Source: DATLFI01 sp035524895 (GTDB lineage: Bacteria > Acidobacteriota > Thermoanaerobaculia > Multivoradales > Multivoraceae). Taken from it: a DNA stretch of 14,672 bases. This document shows positions 14,016 to 14,672 of the stretch, one piece after another (position 1 is the stretch's first letter; the number at the start of each line of letters is the position of its first letter). The stretch spans positions 1-14,672 of the forward strand of contig DATLFI010000103.1 in NCBI GenBank assembly GCA_035524895.1, given 5' to 3'. The notes under the pieces are model-generated. The model saw only the letters and a list, made by a program, of their open reading frames with translations, was not told the DNA's origin and did not search any database. The position numbers and the translations under genes are program-made.

Positions 14016-14672
14016 GTGGCCTCCCGCTCGCGCAACGCCACGCCCCGACCCAAGCGCGGCCGCTCCCCCCGCGCCCCCCGCGCCCCCCGCGCCGCCGCCT
14101 CGACTGCCGGCACACCTCCCACCACTGCGGGTACGCCCGCGTCCACCTCCGCCCCCGCCCGCTTCGCTCGCCTCCTAGCCATCGCGCTCCTCGTCGGGTC
14201 ACCGCTGCTGGTGCTCCCGGGGCTGCGCGAGCCCTATCGGCTCCCCAAGCTCGCCGCCAGCGAGCTGCTCGCGCTCCTGACGCTCACCGTCCTCTCGCTC
14301 ACGCTCTTGCGGCTGCGCCGCGTCGACCTGCGCGACGTCCTTCGCCTCCCACCGGTCCTAGCGGTCGCGCCGCTCGCCGTCATCGTCGCCGTTTCCGCGC
14401 TCGCCAGTGACCACCGCCAGCACGCAGCGGTCGCGAGCTGGAGCTTCGCCATCGGCGCCGCGGCTCTCGCTGGCTTCGCGCTGGGCTTGCCGCGACTCCG
14501 CTCGCTGCTCGACTGGTTGTGGTGGCCAGCGACCGTGCTGGCCGGCATCACCCTGCTCGAGGGCTTCGGCCTCGCCGACCCGCTACCCGCGCACTTCGAC
14601 GACAGCCGCTACGCCGCAGTCTCACTCGCCGGCAACATCGGCGACCTCGCCGCCTACCTCGTGCTGCCGTTG
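14016..14672 (+). CDS. N-terminal part of a second O-antigen ligase-type membrane protein (cut by window end)
   Basis: The frame runs 219 codons to the window edge. An in-frame TGA at 13998 makes GTG 14016 the first usable start; no Shine-Dalgarno is seen, so a start further inside is possible. Residues 1-48 or so are a low-complexity basic Arg/Pro/Ala/Thr/Ser stretch, probably cytoplasmic or mis-started. Hydrophobic segments follow at about 50-65 (FARLLAIALLVGSPLLVLPG), 80-98, 112-130, 142-160 and 165-180, with LREPYRLPKLAASELLAL and SLAGNIGDLAAYLVLP. The last resembles the G-N-x-x-x-L-A-A-Y-L motif of O-antigen ligase/Wzy_C proteins, some of which carry a C-terminal TPR domain beyond this window. 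Family assignment is by resemblance. Codon bias matches its neighbours. Confidence 0.6.
   Translation, partial: MASRSRNATPRPKRGRSPRAPRAPRAAASTAGTPPTTAGTPASTSAPARFARLLAIALLVGSPLLVLPGLREPYRLPKLAASELLALLTLTVLSLTLLRLRRVDLRDVLRLPPVLAVAPLAVIVAVSALASDHRQHAAVASWSFAIGAAALAGFALGLPRLRSLLDWLWWPATVLAGITLLEGFGLADPLPAHFDDSRYAAVSLAGNIGDLAAYLVLPL

Noticed and set aside
11962..14202. Minus-strand open frame of 746 codons
   Set aside because: It crosses the sulfurylase gene, the REP-like hairpins and the tandem repeat, and shows no motif; a codon-bias shadow.

Overview
The window is high-GC, gene-dense bacterial chromosome carrying mostly core genes. An LPS-type glycosyltransferase, a PagL-like lipid A deacylase and two O-antigen ligase/polymerase-type membrane proteins point to a Gram-negative host with an outer membrane. 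The order zapA - 6S RNA - rny - ymdB-type phosphoesterase, a Trm112-like protein with an altered zinc site, and the general protein style fit an Acidobacteriota (Thermoanaerobaculia-like) or deltaproteobacterial/myxobacterial lineage. This taxonomic guess is inference; there is no rRNA or other decisive marker here.

Left part (1-3418): the C-terminus of an upstream gene, three tandem GC hairpins, zapA (cell division), a 6S RNA recognised from its fold and position, rny (RNase Y) and a YmdB-type metallophosphoesterase. This block concerns cell division and RNA turnover. It ends at a convergent hairpin shared with a glycosyltransferase on the minus strand.

Envelope part (3451-6827): the minus-strand WaaE/KdtX-like GT2 glycosyltransferase, a divergent promoter region, a PagL-family outer-membrane deacylase, a short Trm112-like protein and an O-antigen ligase/polymerase-type protein.

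Metabolic run (6830-10730): ispA (farnesyl diphosphate synthase), tlyA (rRNA 2'-O-methyltransferase), nadK and ribBA. tlyA/nadK and nadK/ribBA overlap by 4 bases at GTGA, so these three are probably one translationally coupled unit. ispA starts 2 bases after the O-antigen ligase stop.

Right part (10776-14672): gmd (GDP-mannose 4,6-dehydratase, nucleotide-sugar supply), a perfect 18-bp inverted repeat, a fused ATP sulfurylase/APS kinase (PAPS supply), a spacer with a REP-like double hairpin and a seven-unit 13-14 bp tandem repeat, then the start of a second O-antigen ligase-type membrane protein cut by the window end.

I found no mobile element, CRISPR array, tRNA, rRNA, defence system or clearly new multi-gene system. 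The points most worth a second look are in non-coding DNA: the 6S RNA, perfect palindromes at gene ends (one apparently doubling as a promoter), extended -10 promoters, and the tandem repeat at 13854-13949.
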